Shown here: positions 38,170-51,429 of the stretch, piece by piece
How the letters are laid out: each line of letters begins with the position of its first letter
How positions within the stretch are numbered: the stretch's first letter is position 1
DNA from: Calliopsis andreniformis
Lineage: Eukaryota > Arthropoda > Insecta > Hymenoptera > Andrenidae
Length of the DNA: 64,000 nt
Direction: 5' to 3'
NCBI RefSeq assembly: GCF_051401765.1
Contig: NW_027480422.1
Location: 15,332,001 to 15,396,000, forward strand
The notes under the pieces: generated by a model
What the model was told of the DNA's origin: nothing
Seen by the model: only the letters and a program-made list of their open reading frames with translations
Database searches by the model: none
Program-made: the position numbers and the translations under genes

Positions 38170-38680
38170 CTATTTTTATTGTATTTTATGCTTCTGGCCT
38201 TGACTTCTAAGTCCCTTGCTTTTCGATCTGGTGGAGCAACGCCATTGATCGAAGCCTATGTTGCCCGGAACGTAGAAATGACCTGTACTTTCACAGTGGT
38301 TGCAATTATTCCTGTTATACGATGGGAAAACTGTTGTACTTATGTTGTATTTTATGCTTCTGGAGTCGAATTCTAAGTCCCTAACTATTCGATCTGGTGG
38401 AGCAACGCCCTAGGGTGAAGCCTAGTTTGCCCGGAACGTAGAAATGACCGTTACTTTCACACTGTTTGCAAATATACAGTATATACGATGGAAATGCTGT
38501 TGTATTTATATTGTATTTTATGCTTCTGCCGTTCACTTCTTAGGTCCTAACTATTTGATCTGGTGGGACAACGCCCTAGAGTGAAGCCTCAGTTGCACGG
38601 AACGTGGTAATGATCGTCACTTTCACATTTGTTGCAATTATTCCCGTTATACGATGGATAAACTGTTGTATTTTTATTGT
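38170..38680 (+). repeat. Edge cassette preceding the 7-mer block (also at ~44.3 and ~57.6 kb)
   Basis: The cassette ends with a distinctive monomer, GTGAAGCCTCAGTTGCACGG followed by GAACGTGGTAATGATC and ACATTTGTTGC (38578-38640). That monomer appears only three times, at about 38605, 44411 and 58014, each time directly before the TTTTAGGT.TCGGGCG monomer that opens the 7-mer unit. It is absent from the internal unit boundaries at 39843, 41005, 45651, 47975 and 49137. The region 38170-38980 matches 57582-58392 at an offset of 19,412 bp (117 monomers less 10). Confidence 0.8.
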
Positions 38681-41600
38681 ATTTTAGGTATCGGGCGTTG
38701 ACTTCTAAGGCCCTAGGTATTCGATCTTGTGGGGCAACGCCCTAGAGTGAAGCCTAGGTTGCCCGAAGCGTAGAAATGTCCATTACTTTCACTCTGGTTG
38801 CAATTATTCCAGTTATACGATGAAAAAACTGTTCTATTTTTATTGTATTTTATGCTTCAGGCGTTGACTTCTAAGGCCGTAGCTAATCGATGTGGTGGGG
38901 CAACGCTCCACAGTGATGCCTAGGTTGCCCGGAACGCAGAAATGGCCATTACTTTCACACTGGTTGCATTTATTCGTTTTATACGATGGAAAAACTGTTG
39001 TATTTATTTTGTATTTGGTGCTTCTGGCGTTGACTTCTAAGGCCCTAACTATTCGATGTGGACGAGCAACGCCATAGAGCGAAACCTAGGTTGCTCGGAA
39101 CGTAGAAATGATCATTACTTTCACACTGGTTGCAATTATTCCTGTTATACGATGGACAAACTGTTGGATTTTTATTGTACTTTATGCTTCTGGCGTTGAC
39201 TTCTTAGGCCCTAACTATTCGATCTGGTGGAGCAACGCCCTAGAGTGAAGCCTAGGTTGCCCGGAATGTAGAAATGACCATCACTTTCAGACTGGTTGCA
39301 ATTATTCTTGTTATACGATGGAAAAACTGTTGTATTTATATTATATTTTATGCTGCAGCCGTTGGCTTCTAAGGCCGTAGTTATTCGATGTGGTGGAGCA
39401 ACGCCCTAGAGTGAAGCCTAGGTTCCCCAGAAAGTAGAAATGACCATTACTTCCACACTGTTTGCAGTTATTCATTTTATACAATGGAAAAACTGTTGTA
39501 TTTATATTGTTTTTTATAGTTATGGCGTTGACTTCTAAGGCCGTAGCTATTCTATCTGGAGCAGCAACGCCCTAGAGTGAAGCCTAGGTTGCCCGGAATG
39601 CAGAAATGACCATCACCTTCACACTGGTGGCAATTATTCCTTTTATACGATGGAAAAACTGTTGTATTTATATTATATTTTATGCTTCAGCCGTTGACTT
39701 CTAAGGCCGTAGCTATTCGATATGGTGGAGCAACGCCCTAGAGTGAAGCCTAGTTTGCCCGGAAAGTAGAAATGACCATTACATCCACACTGTTTGCAAT
39801 TATTCATTTTATACGATGGAAGAACTGTTGTATTTTTATTGTATTTTAGGTTTCGGGCGTTGACTTCTAAGGCCCTAGGTATTCGATCTTGTGGAGCAAC
39901 GCCCTAGAGTGAAGCCTAGGTTGCCCGAAGCGTAGAAATGTCCATTACTTTCACTCTGGTTGCAATTATTCCAGTTATACGATGAAAAAACTGTTCTATT
40001 TTTATTGTATTTTATGCTTCAGGCGTTGACTTCTAAGGCCGTAGCTAATCGATGTGGTGGGGCAACGCTCCACAGTGATGCCTAGGTTGCCCGGAACGCA
40101 GAAATGGCCATTACTTTCACACTGGTTGCATTTATTCGTTTTATACGATGGAAAAACTGTTGTATTTATTTTGTATTTGGTGTTTCTGGCGTTGACTTCT
40201 AAGGCCCTAACTATTCGATGTGGAGGAGCAACGCCATAGAGCGAAACCTAGGTTGCTCGGAACGTAGAAATGATCATTACTTTCACACTGGTTGCAATTA
40301 TTCCTGTTATACGATGGACAAACTGTTGGATTTTTATTGTACTTTATGCTTCTGGCGTTGACTTCTTAGGCCCTAACTATTCGATCTGGTGGAGCAACGC
40401 CCTAGAGTGAAGCCTAGGTTGCCCGGAATGTAGAAATGACCATCACTTTCAGACTGGTTGCAATTATTCTTGTTATACGATGGAAAAACTGTTGTATTTA
40501 TATTATATTTTATGCTGCAGCCGTTGGCTTCTAAGGCCGTAGTTATTCGATGTGGTGGAGCAACGCCCTAGAGTGAAGCCTAGGTTCCCCAGAAAGTAGA
40601 AATGACCATTACTTCCACACTGTTTGCAGTTATTCATTTTATACAATGGAAAAACTGTTGTATTTATATTGTTTTTTATAGTTATGGCGTTGACTTCTAA
40701 GGCCGTAGCTATTCTTTCTGGAGCAGCAACGCCCTAGAGTGAAGCCTAGGTTGCCCGGAATGCAGAAATGACCATCACCTTCACACTGGTGGCAATTATT
40801 CCTTTTATACGATGGAAAAACTGTTGTATTTATATTATATTTTATGCTTCAGCCGTTGACTTCTAAGGCCGTAGCTATTCGATATGGTGGAGCAACGCCC
40901 TAGAGTGAAGCCTAGTTTGCCCGGAAAGTAGAAATGACCATTACATCCACACTGTTTGCAATTATTCATTTTATACGATGGAAAAACTGTTGTATTTTTA
41001 TTGTATTTTAGGTTTCGGGCGTTGACTTCTAAGGCCCTAGGTATTCGATCTTGTGGAGCAACGCCCTAGAGTGAAGCCTAGGTTGCCCGAAGCGTAGAAA
41101 TGTCCATTACTTTCACTCTGGTTGCAATTATTCCAGTTATACGATGAAAAAACTGTTCTATTTTTATTGTATTTTATGCTTCAGGCGTTGACTTCTAAGG
41201 CCGTAGCTAATCGATGTGGTGGGGAAACGCTCCACAGTGATGCCTAGGTTGCCCGGAACGCAGAAATGGCCATTACTTTCACACTGGTTGCATTTATTCG
41301 TTTTATACGATGGAAAAACTGTTGTATTTATTTTGTATTTGGTGCTTCTGGCGTTGACTTCTAAGGCCCTAACTATTCGATGTGGAGGAGCAACGCCATA
41401 GAGCGAAACCTAGGTTGCTCGGAACGTAGAAATGATCATTACTTTCACACTGGTTGCAATTATTCCTGTTATACGACGGACAAACTGTTCGATTTTTATT
41501 GTACTTTATGCTTCTGGCGTTGACTTCTTAGGCCCTAACTATTCGACCTGGTGGAGCAACGCCCTAGAGTGAAGGCTAGGTTGCCCGAAGCGTAGAAATG

Positions 41601-41867
41601 TCCATTACTTTCACTCTGGTTGCAATTATTCCAGTTATACGATGAAAAAACTGTTCTATTTTTATTGTATTTTATGCTTCAGGCGTTGACTTCTAAGGCC
41701 GTAGCTAATCGATGTGGTGGGGCAACGCTCCACAGTGATGCCTAGGTTGCCCGGAACGCAGAAATGGCCATTACTTTCACACTGGTTGCATTTATTCGTT
41801 TTATACGATGGAAAAACTGTTGTATTTATTTTGTATTTGGTGCTTCTGGCGTTGACTTCTAAGGCCC
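38681..41867 (+). repeat. Higher-order repeat block A, 7-monomer 1162-bp unit
   Basis: The marker ATTTTAGGT(A/T)TCGGGCG falls at 38681, 39843 and 41005, spaced exactly 1162 bp (7 x 166). The marker GATGTGGTGGGGCAACGCTCC falls near 38890, 40052, 41214 and again near 41712. The last step is 498 bp (3 x 166), so the third unit lost four monomers. Identity between units is very high. Differences are single bases (for example TGCTTCTGG against TGTTTCTGG near 40182, and GGGGCAACG against GGGGAAACG near 41222). Confidence 0.93.
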
Positions 41868-42760
41868 TAACTATTTGATCTGGTGGAGCACCGCCATAGA
41901 GCGAAACCTAGGTTGCTCGGAACGTAGAACTGACCATTACTTTCACACTGGTTGCAATTATTCCTGTTATACGATGGACAAACTGTTGGATTTTGATTGT
42001 ACTTCATGCTTCTGGCGCTTACTTCTAAGGCCCTGTGTATTCGCTCTCGTGGAGCAATGTCTCAGAGTTAAGTCTAGGACGCCCGGAACGTAGAAATGCT
42101 CACTACTTTCACACTGGTTGCAATTATTCGTTTTATACGATGGAAAAACTGTTGCATTTTTATTGTATTTCATGCTTCTGGCGTTGACTTCTTAGGTCCT
42201 AACTATTTGATCTGGTGGAGCACCGCCATAGAGCGAAACCTAGGTTGCTCGGAACGTAGAAATGACCATTACTTTCACACTGCTTGCAATTATTCCTGTT
42301 ACACGATGGACAAACTGTTGGATTTTGATTGTACTTTATGCTTCTGGCGCTTACTTCTAAGGCCCTGTGTATTCGATCTCGTGGAGCAATGTCTCAGAGT
42401 TAAGTCTAGGATGCCCGGAACGTAGAAATGGTCACTACTTTCACACTGGTTGCAATTATTCGTTTTATACGATGGAAAAACTGTTGCATTTTTAGTGTAT
42501 TTCATGCTTCTGGCGTTGACTTCTTAGGTCCTAACTATTTGATCTGGTGGAGCACCGCCATAGAGCGAAACCTAGGTTGCTCGGAACGTAGAAATGACCA
42601 TTACTTTCACACTGCTTGCAATTATTCCTGTTACACGATGGACAAACTGTTGGATTTTGATTGTACTTTATGCTTCTGGCGCTTACTTCTAAGGTCCTGT
42701 GTATTCGGTCTCGTGGAGCAATGTCTCCGAGTTAAATCTAGGATGCCCGGAACGCAGAAA
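41868..42760 (+). repeat. 332-bp dimer array, ~2.7 copies
   Basis: The marker GATCTGGTGGAGCACCGCC falls at 41877, 42209 and 42541, spaced exactly 332 bp. Each dimer pairs a monomer with ATAGAGCGAAACCTAGGTTGC and GGACAAACTGTTGGAT with one that carries TGTCTCAGAG or TGTCTCCGAG and GGTCACTAC. It is inserted directly behind the truncated third 7-mer unit, in register. Confidence 0.9.
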
Positions 42761-44329
42761 TGGCCATTACTTTCACACTGGTTGCAATTATTCGTTTTAT
42801 ACGATTGAAAAACTGTTGTATTTATATTGTATTTTATGTTTCTGACGTTGACTTCTAAGGCCGCAGCTATTCGATGTGGTGGAACAACGCCCTAGAGTGA
42901 AGCCTAGGTTACCCGGAACGTAGAAATGACCAATACTTTCACACTGGTTGCAGTTATTCCTCTTATACGATGGAAAAACTGTTTCATTTTTATTGTATTT
43001 TATGCTTATGGCGTTGAATTCTATGTCCCTAACTATGCGTTCTGGTGGAGCAACGCCCTACAGTTAAGTCTAGGTTGCCCGGAACGTAGAAATGACCTTT
43101 ACTTTCACACTGTTTGCAAATTTACATTATATACGATGGAAAATCTGTTGTATTTATATTGTATTTTATGCTTCTGGCGTTGACTTCTTAGGCCCTAACT
43201 ATTCGATCTGGTGGAACGACGCCCTAGAGTGAAGCCTAGGTTGCCCGGAACGTAGAAATGACCATAACTTTCACACTGGTTGCAAATATTCGTTTTATAC
43301 AATGGAAAAACTGTTCTATTTATTTTGTAAGTTATGCTTCGGGCGTTGACTTCTAAGGCCCTAAATATTCGATCTGGTTTAGCAACGCTCTAGAGTGAAG
43401 CCTAGGTGGCCCGGAACGTAGAAATGACCATTACCTCGCACAGTTTGCAAATATACATTATATACCATGGTAAAGCTGTTGTATCTATTTTGTATTTTAT
43501 GCTTCTGGCGCTGACTTCTTAGGTCCTAACTATTGGATCTGGTGGAGCAACGCCCTGCAGTGAAGCCTAGGTTGTCCGGAACGTAGAAATGACCATTACC
43601 TTCACACTGTTTGCAAATATACATTATATACCATGGAAAAGCTGTTGTATCTATTTTGTATTTTATGCTTCTGGCGCTGACTTCTTAGGTCCTAACTATT
43701 GGATCTGGTGGAGCAACGCCCAGGTGTGAAGCCTAGGTTGCGCGGAACGTAGAAATGACCATAACTTTCACACTGGTTTCAATTATTCGTTTTATACGAT
43801 GGAAAAACTGTTGCATTTTTATTGTATTTTATGCTTCTAGCGTTGACTTCTTAGGCCCTAACTATTCGATCTGGTGGAGCACCTCCCTAGAGTGAAGCCT
43901 AGGTTGCCCCGAACGTAGAAATGACCATTACCTACACACTGCTTGCGATTATTCATTTTATACGATGGTAAAACTGTTGGACTTATGTTGTATTTCATTC
44001 TTCTGGCGTTGAGTTCTAAGTTCCTAACTACTCGATCTGGTGGAACATGCCCTAGAGTTAAGCCTAGGATGCCCGGAAAGTAGAAATGACAATAGCTTTC
44101 ACACTGTTTGCAATCATTCATTTTATACGATGGAAATGCTGTTGTATTTATATTGTATTTTATGCTTCTGGAGTTGACTTCTAAGGCCGTAGCTTTTCGA
44201 TATGGTGGAGCAACGCCCTAGAGTGAAGCCTAGTTTGCCCGGAAAGTAGAAATGACCATTACTTCCACACTGTTTGCAATTATTCATTTTATACGATGGA
44301 AAAACTGTTCTATTTTTATTGTATTTTAT
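42761..44329 (+). repeat. Mixed stretch between the two 7-mer blocks
   Basis: Bases 42761-43250 follow 32970-33460 (offset 9787 bp, 59 monomers less 7). Bases about 43561-43900 follow 37130-37440, and 44040-44190 follow 36570-36720. It is a patchwork of segments otherwise found between 33 and 37.5 kb. No coding region was seen. Confidence 0.8.
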
Positions 44330-47300
44330 GCTTCTGGCGTTGACTTCTTAGGTCCTAACTATTTGATCTGGTGGGACAACGCCCTAGAGTGAAGCCTCAG
44401 TTGCACGGAACGTGGTAATGATCGTCACTTTCACATTTGTTGCAATTATTCCCGTTATACGATGGATAAACTGTTGTATTTTTATTGTATTTTAGGTTTC
44501 GGGCGTTGACTTCTAAGGCCCTAGGTATTCGATCTTGTGGAGCAACGCCCTAGAGTGAAGCCTAGGTTGCCCGAAGCGTAGAAATGTCCATTACTTTCAC
44601 TCTGGTTGCAATTATTCCAGTTATACGATGAAAAAACTGTTCTATTTTTATTGTATTTTATGCTTCAGGCGTTGACTTCTAAGGCCGTAGCTAATCGATG
44701 TGGTGGGGCAACGCTCCACAGTGATGCCTAGGTTGCCCGGAACGCAGAAATGGCCATTACTTTCACACTGGTTGCATTTATTCGTTTTATACGATGGAAA
44801 AACTGTTGTATTTATTTTGTATTTGGTGCTTCTGGCGTTGACTTCTAAGGCCCTAACTATTCGATGTGGAGGAGCAACGCCATAGAGCGAAACCTAGGTT
44901 GCTCGGAACGTAGAAATGATCATTACTTTCACACTGGTTGCAATTACTCCTGTTATACGATGGACAAACTGTTGGATTTTTATTGTACTTTATGCTTCTG
45001 GCGTTGACTTCTTAGGCCCTAACTATTCGATCTGGTGGAGCAACGCCCTAGAGTAAAGCCTAGGTTGCCCGGAATGTAGAAATGACCATCACTTTCAGAC
45101 TGGTTGCAATTATTCTTGTTATACGATGGAAAAACTGTTGTATTTATATTATATTTTATGCTTCAGCTGTTGGCTTCTAAGGCCGTAGTTATTCGATGTG
45201 GTGGAGCAACGCCCTAGAGTGAAGCCTAGGTTCCCCAGAAAGTAGAAATGACCATTACTTCCACACTGTTTGCAGTTATTCATTTTATACAATGGAAAAA
45301 CTGTTGTATTTATATTGTTTTTTATAGTTATGGCGTTGACTTCTAAGGCCGTAGCTATTCTATCTGGAGGAGCAACGCCCTAGAGTGAAGCCTAGGTTGC
45401 CCGGAATGCAGAAATGACCATCACCTTCAGACTGGTGGCAATTATTCCTTTTATACGATGGAAAAACTGTTGTATTTATATTATATTTTATGCTTCAGCC
45501 GTTGACTTCTAAGGCCGTAGCTATTCGATATGGTGGAGCAACGCCCTAGAGTGAAGCCTAGTTTGCCCGGAAAGTAGAAATGACCATTACATCCACACTG
45601 TTTGCAATTATTCATTTTATACGATGGAAAAACTGTTGTATTTTTATTGTATTTTAGGTTTCGGGCGTTGACTTCTAAGGCCCTAGGTATTCGATCTTGT
45701 GGAGCAACGCCCTAGAGTGAAGCCTAGATTGCCCGAAGCGTAGAAATGTCCATTACTTTCACTCTGGTTGCAATTATTCCAGTTATACGATGAAAAAACT
45801 GTTCTATTTTTATTGTATTTTATGCTTCAGGCGTTGACTTCTAAGGCCGTAGCTAATCGATGTGGTGGGGCAACGCTCCACAGTGATGCCTAGGTTGCCC
45901 GGAACGCAGAAATGGCCATTACTTTCACACTGGTTGCATTTATTCGTTTTATACGATGGAAAAACTGTTGTATTTATTTTGTATTTGGTGCTTCTGGCGT
46001 TGACTTCTAAGGCCCTAACTATTCGATGTGGAGGAGCAACGCCATAGAGCGAAACCTAGGTTGCTCGGAACGTAGAAATGATCATTACTTTCACACTGGT
46101 TGCAATTATTCCTGTTATCCGACGGACAAACTGTTGGATTTTTATTGTACTTTATGCTTCTGGCGTTGACTTCTTAGGCCCTAACTATTCGATCTGGTGG
46201 AGCAACGCCCTAGAGTGAAGCCTAGGTTGCCCGAAGCGTAGAAATGTCCATTACTTTCACTCTGGTTGCAATTATTCCAGTTATACGATGAAAAAACTGT
46301 TCTATTTTTATTGTATTTTAAGCTTCAGGCGTTGACTTCTAAGGCCGTAGCTAATCGATGTGGTGGGGCAACGCTCCACAGTGATGCCTAGGTTGCCCGG
46401 AACGCAGAAATGGCCATTACTTTCACACTGGTTGCATTTATTCGTTGTATACGATGGAAAAACTGTTGTATTTATTTTGTATTTGGTGCTTCTGGCGTTG
46501 ACTTCTAAGGCCCTAACTATTCGATGTGGAGGAGCAACGCCATAGAGCGAAACCTAGGTTGCTCGGAACGTAGAAATGATCATTACTTTCACACTGGTTG
46601 CATTTATTCCTGTTATACGATGGACAAACTGTTGGATTTTTATTGTACTTTATGCTTCTGGCGTTGACTTCTTAGGCCCTAACTATTCGATCTGGTGGAG
46701 CAACGCCCTAGAGTGAAGCCTAGGTTGCCCGGAATGTAGAAATGACCATCACTTTCAGACTGGTTGCAATTATTCTTGTTATACGATGGAACAACTGTTG
46801 TATTTATATTATATTTTATGCTTCAGCCGTTGGCTTCTAAGGCCGTAGCTATTCGATGTGGTGGAGCAACGCCCTAGAGTGAAGCCTAGGTTCCCCAGAA
46901 AGTAGAAATGACCATTACTTCCACACTGTTTGCAGTTATTCATTTTATACAATGGAAAAACTGTTGTATTTATATTGTTTTTTATAGCTATGGCGTTGAC
47001 TTCTAAGGCCGTAGCTATTCTATCTGGAGGAGCAACGCCCTAGAGTGAAGCCTAGGTTGCCCGGAATGCAGAAATGACCATCACCTTCACACTGGTGGCA
47101 ATTATTCCTTTTATACGATGGAAAAACTGTTGTATTTATATTATATTTTATGCTTCAGCCGTTGACTTCTAAGGCCGTAGCTATTCGATGTGGAGGAGCA
47201 ACGCCATAGAGCGAAACGTAGGTTGCTCGGAACGTAGAAATGATCATTACTTTCACAGTGGTTGCAATTACTCCTGTTATACGATGGACAAACTGTTGGA

Positions 47301-49260
47301 CTTTTATTGTACTTTATGCTTCTGGCGTTGACTTCTTAGGCCCTAACTATTCGATCTGGTGGAGCAACGCCCTAGAGTGAAGCCTAGGTTGCCCGGAATG
47401 TAGAAATGACCATCACTTTCAGACTGGTTGCAATTATTCTTGTTATACGATGGAAAAACTGTTGTATTTATATTATATTTTATGCTTCAGCCGTTGGCTT
47501 CTAAGGCCGTAGTTATTCGATGTGGTGGAGCAACGCCCTAGAGTGAAGCCTAGGTTCCCCAGAAAGTAGAAATGACCATTACTTCCACACTGTTTGCAGT
47601 TATTCATTTTATACAATGGAAAAACTGTTGTATTTATATTGTTTTTTATAGTTATGGCGTTGACTTCTAAGGCCGTAGCTATTCTATCTGGAGGAGCAAC
47701 GCCCTAGAGTGAAGCCTAGGTTGCCCGGAATGCAGAAATGACCATCACCTTCACATTGGTGGCAATTATTCCTTTTATACGATGGAAAAACTGTTGTATT
47801 TATATTATATTTTATGCTTCAGCCGTTGACTTCTAAGGCCGTAGCTATTCGATATGGTGGAGCAACGCCCTAGAGTGAAGCCTAGTTTGCCCGGAAAGTA
47901 GAAATGACCATTACATCCACACTGTTTGCAATTATTCATTTTATACGATGGAAAAACTGTTGTATTTTTATTGTATTTTAGGTTTCGGGCGTTGACTTCT
48001 AAGGCCCTAGGTATTCGATCTTGTGGAGCAACGCCCTAGAGTGAAGCCTAGGTTGCCCGAAGCGTAGAAATGTCCATTACTTTCACTCTGGTTGCAATTA
48101 TTCCAGTTATACGATGAAAAAACTGTTCTATTTTTATTGTATTTTATGCTTCAGGCGTTGACTTCTAAGGCCGTAGCTAATCGATGTGGTGGGGCAACGC
48201 TCCACAGTGATGCCTAGGTTGCCCGGAACGCAGAAATGGCCATTACTTTCACACTGGTTGCATTTATTCGTTTTATACGATGGAAAAACTGTTGTATTTA
48301 TTTTGTATTTGGTGCTTCTGGCGTTGACTTCTAAGGCCCTAACTATTCGATGTGGAGGAGCAACGCCATAGAGCGAAACCTAGGTTGCTCGGAACGTAGA
48401 AATGATCATTACTTTCACACTGGTTGCAATTATTCCTGTTATACGATGGACAAACTGTTGGATTTTTATTGTACTTTATGCTTCTGGCGTTGACTTCTTA
48501 GGCCCTAACTATTCGATCTGGTGGAGCAACGCCCTAGAGTGAAGCCTAGGTTGCCCGGAATGTAGAACTGACCATCACTTTCAGACTGGTTGCAATTATT
48601 CTTGTTATACGATGGAAAAACTGTTGTATTTATATTATATTTTATGCTTCAGCCGTTGGCTTCTAAGGCCGTAGCTATTCGATGTGGTGGAGCAACGCCC
48701 TAGAGTGAAGCCTAGGTTCCCCAGAAAGTAGAAATGACCATTACTTCCACACTGTTTGCAGTTATTCATATTATACAATGGAAAAACTGTTGTATTTATA
48801 TTGTTTTTTATAGTTATGGCGTTGACTTCTAAGGCCGCAGCTATTCTATCTGGAGGAGCAACGCCCTAGAGTGAAGCCTAGGTTGCCCGGAATGCAGAAA
48901 TGACCATCACCTTCACACTGGTGGCAATTATTCCTTTTATACGATGGAAAAACTGTTGTATTTATATTATATTTTATGCTTCAGCCGTTGACTTCTAAGG
49001 CCGTAGCTATTCGATATGGTGGAGCAACGCCCTAGAGTGAAGCCTAGTTTGCCCGGAAAGTAGAAATGACCATTACATCCACACTGTTTGCAATTATTCA
49101 TTTTATACGATGGAAAAACTGTTGTATTTTTATTGTATTTTAGGTTTCGGGCGTTGACTTCTAAGGCCCTAGGTATTCGATCTTGTGGAGCAACGCCTTA
49201 GAGTGAAGCCTAGGTTGCCCGAAGCGTAGAAATGTCCATTACTTTCACTCTGGTTGCAAT
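44330..49260 (+). repeat. Higher-order repeat block B, 7-monomer 1162-bp unit with 3/4-mer rearrangement
   Basis: The edge monomer (GAACGTGGTAATGATC, 44411) is followed by unit openings at 44489, 45651, 47975 and 49137. The steps are 1162, 2324 (2 x 1162) and 1162 bp. Inside the 2324-bp step, the GGGGCAACGCTCC monomer occurs twice, at about 45860 and 46358 (498 bp, three monomers). The next copy comes 1826 bp (11 monomers) later. A unit broken after three monomers and a unit restarted at its fourth monomer thus sum to two unit lengths. The array ends near 49260, where CAGTTATACG is replaced by CTGTTATACG. It is homologous to block A at an offset of 5808 bp (35 monomers less 2). Confidence 0.92.
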
Positions 49261-49379
49261 TATTCCTGTTATACGATGGAAAAACTGTTGTATTTATATT
49301 ATATTTAATGCTTCAGGCGTTGGCTTCTTAGGCCCTTGCTATTCGATCTGGTGGAGCAACGCCCGAGAGTGAAGCCAGG

Positions 49380-50221
49380 GTTAACCGGAACGTAGAAATG
49401 ACCAGTACCTTCACACTGGTTGCAGTTATTCCTGTTATACGATTGAAAAGCTGGTGCATTTTTATTGTATTTTATGCTTCTGGCGTTGAATTCATAGTGC
49501 CTAACTACTCGAGCTGGTGCAGCATGCCCTAGAGTTAAGCCTAGGATGCCCGGAAAGTAGAAATGACAATAGCTTTCACACTGTTTGCAATCATTCATTT
49601 TATACGATGGAAATGCTGTTGTATTTATATTGTATTTTATGCTTCTGGAGTTGACTTCTAAGGCCGTAGCTATTCGATGTGATGGAGCAACGCCCAATAG
49701 TGTAGCCTAGGTAGCCCGGAACGTAGAATTGGCCATAACTTTCACACTGGGTGCAATTATTCGTTTTATACCATGGAAAACCTGTTCTATTTATTTAGTA
49801 TTTTATGCTTCTGGCGCTGACTTCTAAGTCCGTAGCTATTCGATCTGGTGGAGCAACGCCCTAGAGTGAAGCCTAGGTTACCCGGGACATAGAAATGCCC
49901 CGTACTTTCACACTGGTTGCAGCTTTCCTGTTATACGATTGAAAAGCTGGTGCATTTTTATTGTATTTTATGCTTCTGGCGTTGAATTCATAGCGCCTAA
50001 CTACTCGATCTGGTGGAGTATGCCCTAGAGTTAAGCCTAGGATGCCCGGAAAGTAGAAATGGCCATAGCTTTCACACTGTTTGCAATCATTCATTTTATA
50101 CGATGGAAATGCTGTTGTATTTATATTGTATTTCATGTTTCTGGAGTTGACTTCTAAGGCCGTAGCTAATCGATGTGATGGAGCAACGCCCAAGAGTGAA
50201 GCCTAGGTAGCCAGGAACGTA
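49380..50221 (+). repeat. Three-monomer (496-bp) tandem duplication
   Basis: GATTGAAAAGCTGGTGCATT falls at 49441 and again at 49937, and the sequence stays aligned at a 496-bp shift to about 49725/50221. Both copies carry GGCGTTGAATTCATAG and the short GCATGCCCTAGAGTTAAGCC or GTATGCCCTAGAGTTAAGCC form. In that form the usual AACGCCC has lost two bases, which accounts for 496 rather than 498 bp. Confidence 0.75.
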
Positions 50222-51429
50222 GAAATGACCAGTACCTTCACTCTGGTTGAATTATTCGTTTTGTACAATGGAAAACCTGTTGTATTTTTCCTGTATTTTA
50301 TGCGTCTGGCCTTGTTTTCTAAGCCCCTAACTATTCGATCTGGTGGAGCACGCCCTAGAGTGTAGCCTAGGTTTCCCGGAACGTAGATATGACCATTACC
50401 TTCACGCTGCTTGCAATTATACATTTTATACGATGGAAAAACTGTTGTACTTATGTTGTAGTTTATTCTTCTGGCGTTGAATTCTAAGTCCCTAGCTATT
50501 CGATCTGGTGGAGCAACGCCCTAGAGTGGAGCCTAGGTTACCCGGGACATAGAAATGTTCCGTACTTTCACACTGGTTGCAGCTTTCCTGTTATACGGTG
50601 GAAAAACTGTTGCATTGTTATTGTATTTTATGCTTCTGGCATTGACTTCTAAGGTCCTAACTATTCGATGTGGTGGAGCATCGCCCTAGAGTGAAGCCTA
50701 GGTTGCCCGGAACGTAGAAATGACCTGTACTTTCACACTGGTTGCAATTATTCCTGTCATACGATGGGAAAACTGTTGTACTTATGTTGTATTTTATGCT
50801 TCTGCCGTCGAATTCTAAGTCGCTAACTATTCGATCTGGTGGAGCAACGCCCTAAAGTGAAGCCTAGCTTGCCCGGAACGTAGAAATGGCCGTTACTTTC
50901 ACACTGTTTGCAAATATACATTATATACGATGGAAAAACTGTTGTATTTATATTGTATTTTATGCTTCTGGCGTTCACTTCTTAGGCCCTAACTATTCGA
51001 TCTGGTGGAACAACGCCATATGGTGAAGCCTAGGTTGACCGGAACGTAGAAATGACCTTAACTTTCACACCGGTAGCAATTACTCGTTTTACACGATGGA
51101 AAAACTGTTCTATTTATTTTGTATTTCATGCATCGGGCGTTGACTTCTAAGGCCCTAACTATTCAATCTGTTGGAGCAACGACCTAGGGTGAAGCCTAGG
51201 TTGCCCGGAAAGTAGAAATGACGTTAACTTTCACACCGGTAGCAATTATTCGTTTTACACGACGGAAAAACTGTTCTATTTATATTGTATCTTATGCTTC
51301 TGGCGTTGACTTCTTAGGCCCTAACAATTCGATCTGGTGGAACAACGACCTAGAGTGAGGCCTAGGTTGTCCGGAACGTAGAACTGACCATAACTTTTAC
51401 ACTGGTAGCAATTATTCGTTTTATACAAT
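50222..51429 (+). repeat. Mixed-type satellite stretch
   Basis: These are continuous monomers in transition between the 36-50 kb types and the subfamily that follows (GCTATTATTCG, TAGCAATTATTCG). Several small deletions are visible, such as GGTTGAATTATTCG near 50246 and GGAGCACGCCC near 50344. There are no genes or insertions. Confidence 0.75.

Noticed and set aside
42428..42808. Open reading frames of 60-130 codons on both strands (for example 42428-42808 and 49305-49697)
   Set aside because: They start at the conserved AAATGACC or AAATGGTC of a monomer and read through one to two monomers. Because 166 is not a multiple of 3, the next monomer is read in another frame, which caps their length. 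Their translations are versions of the same repeat on both strands. There is no gene context, and small indels break them freely, so they are not genes.
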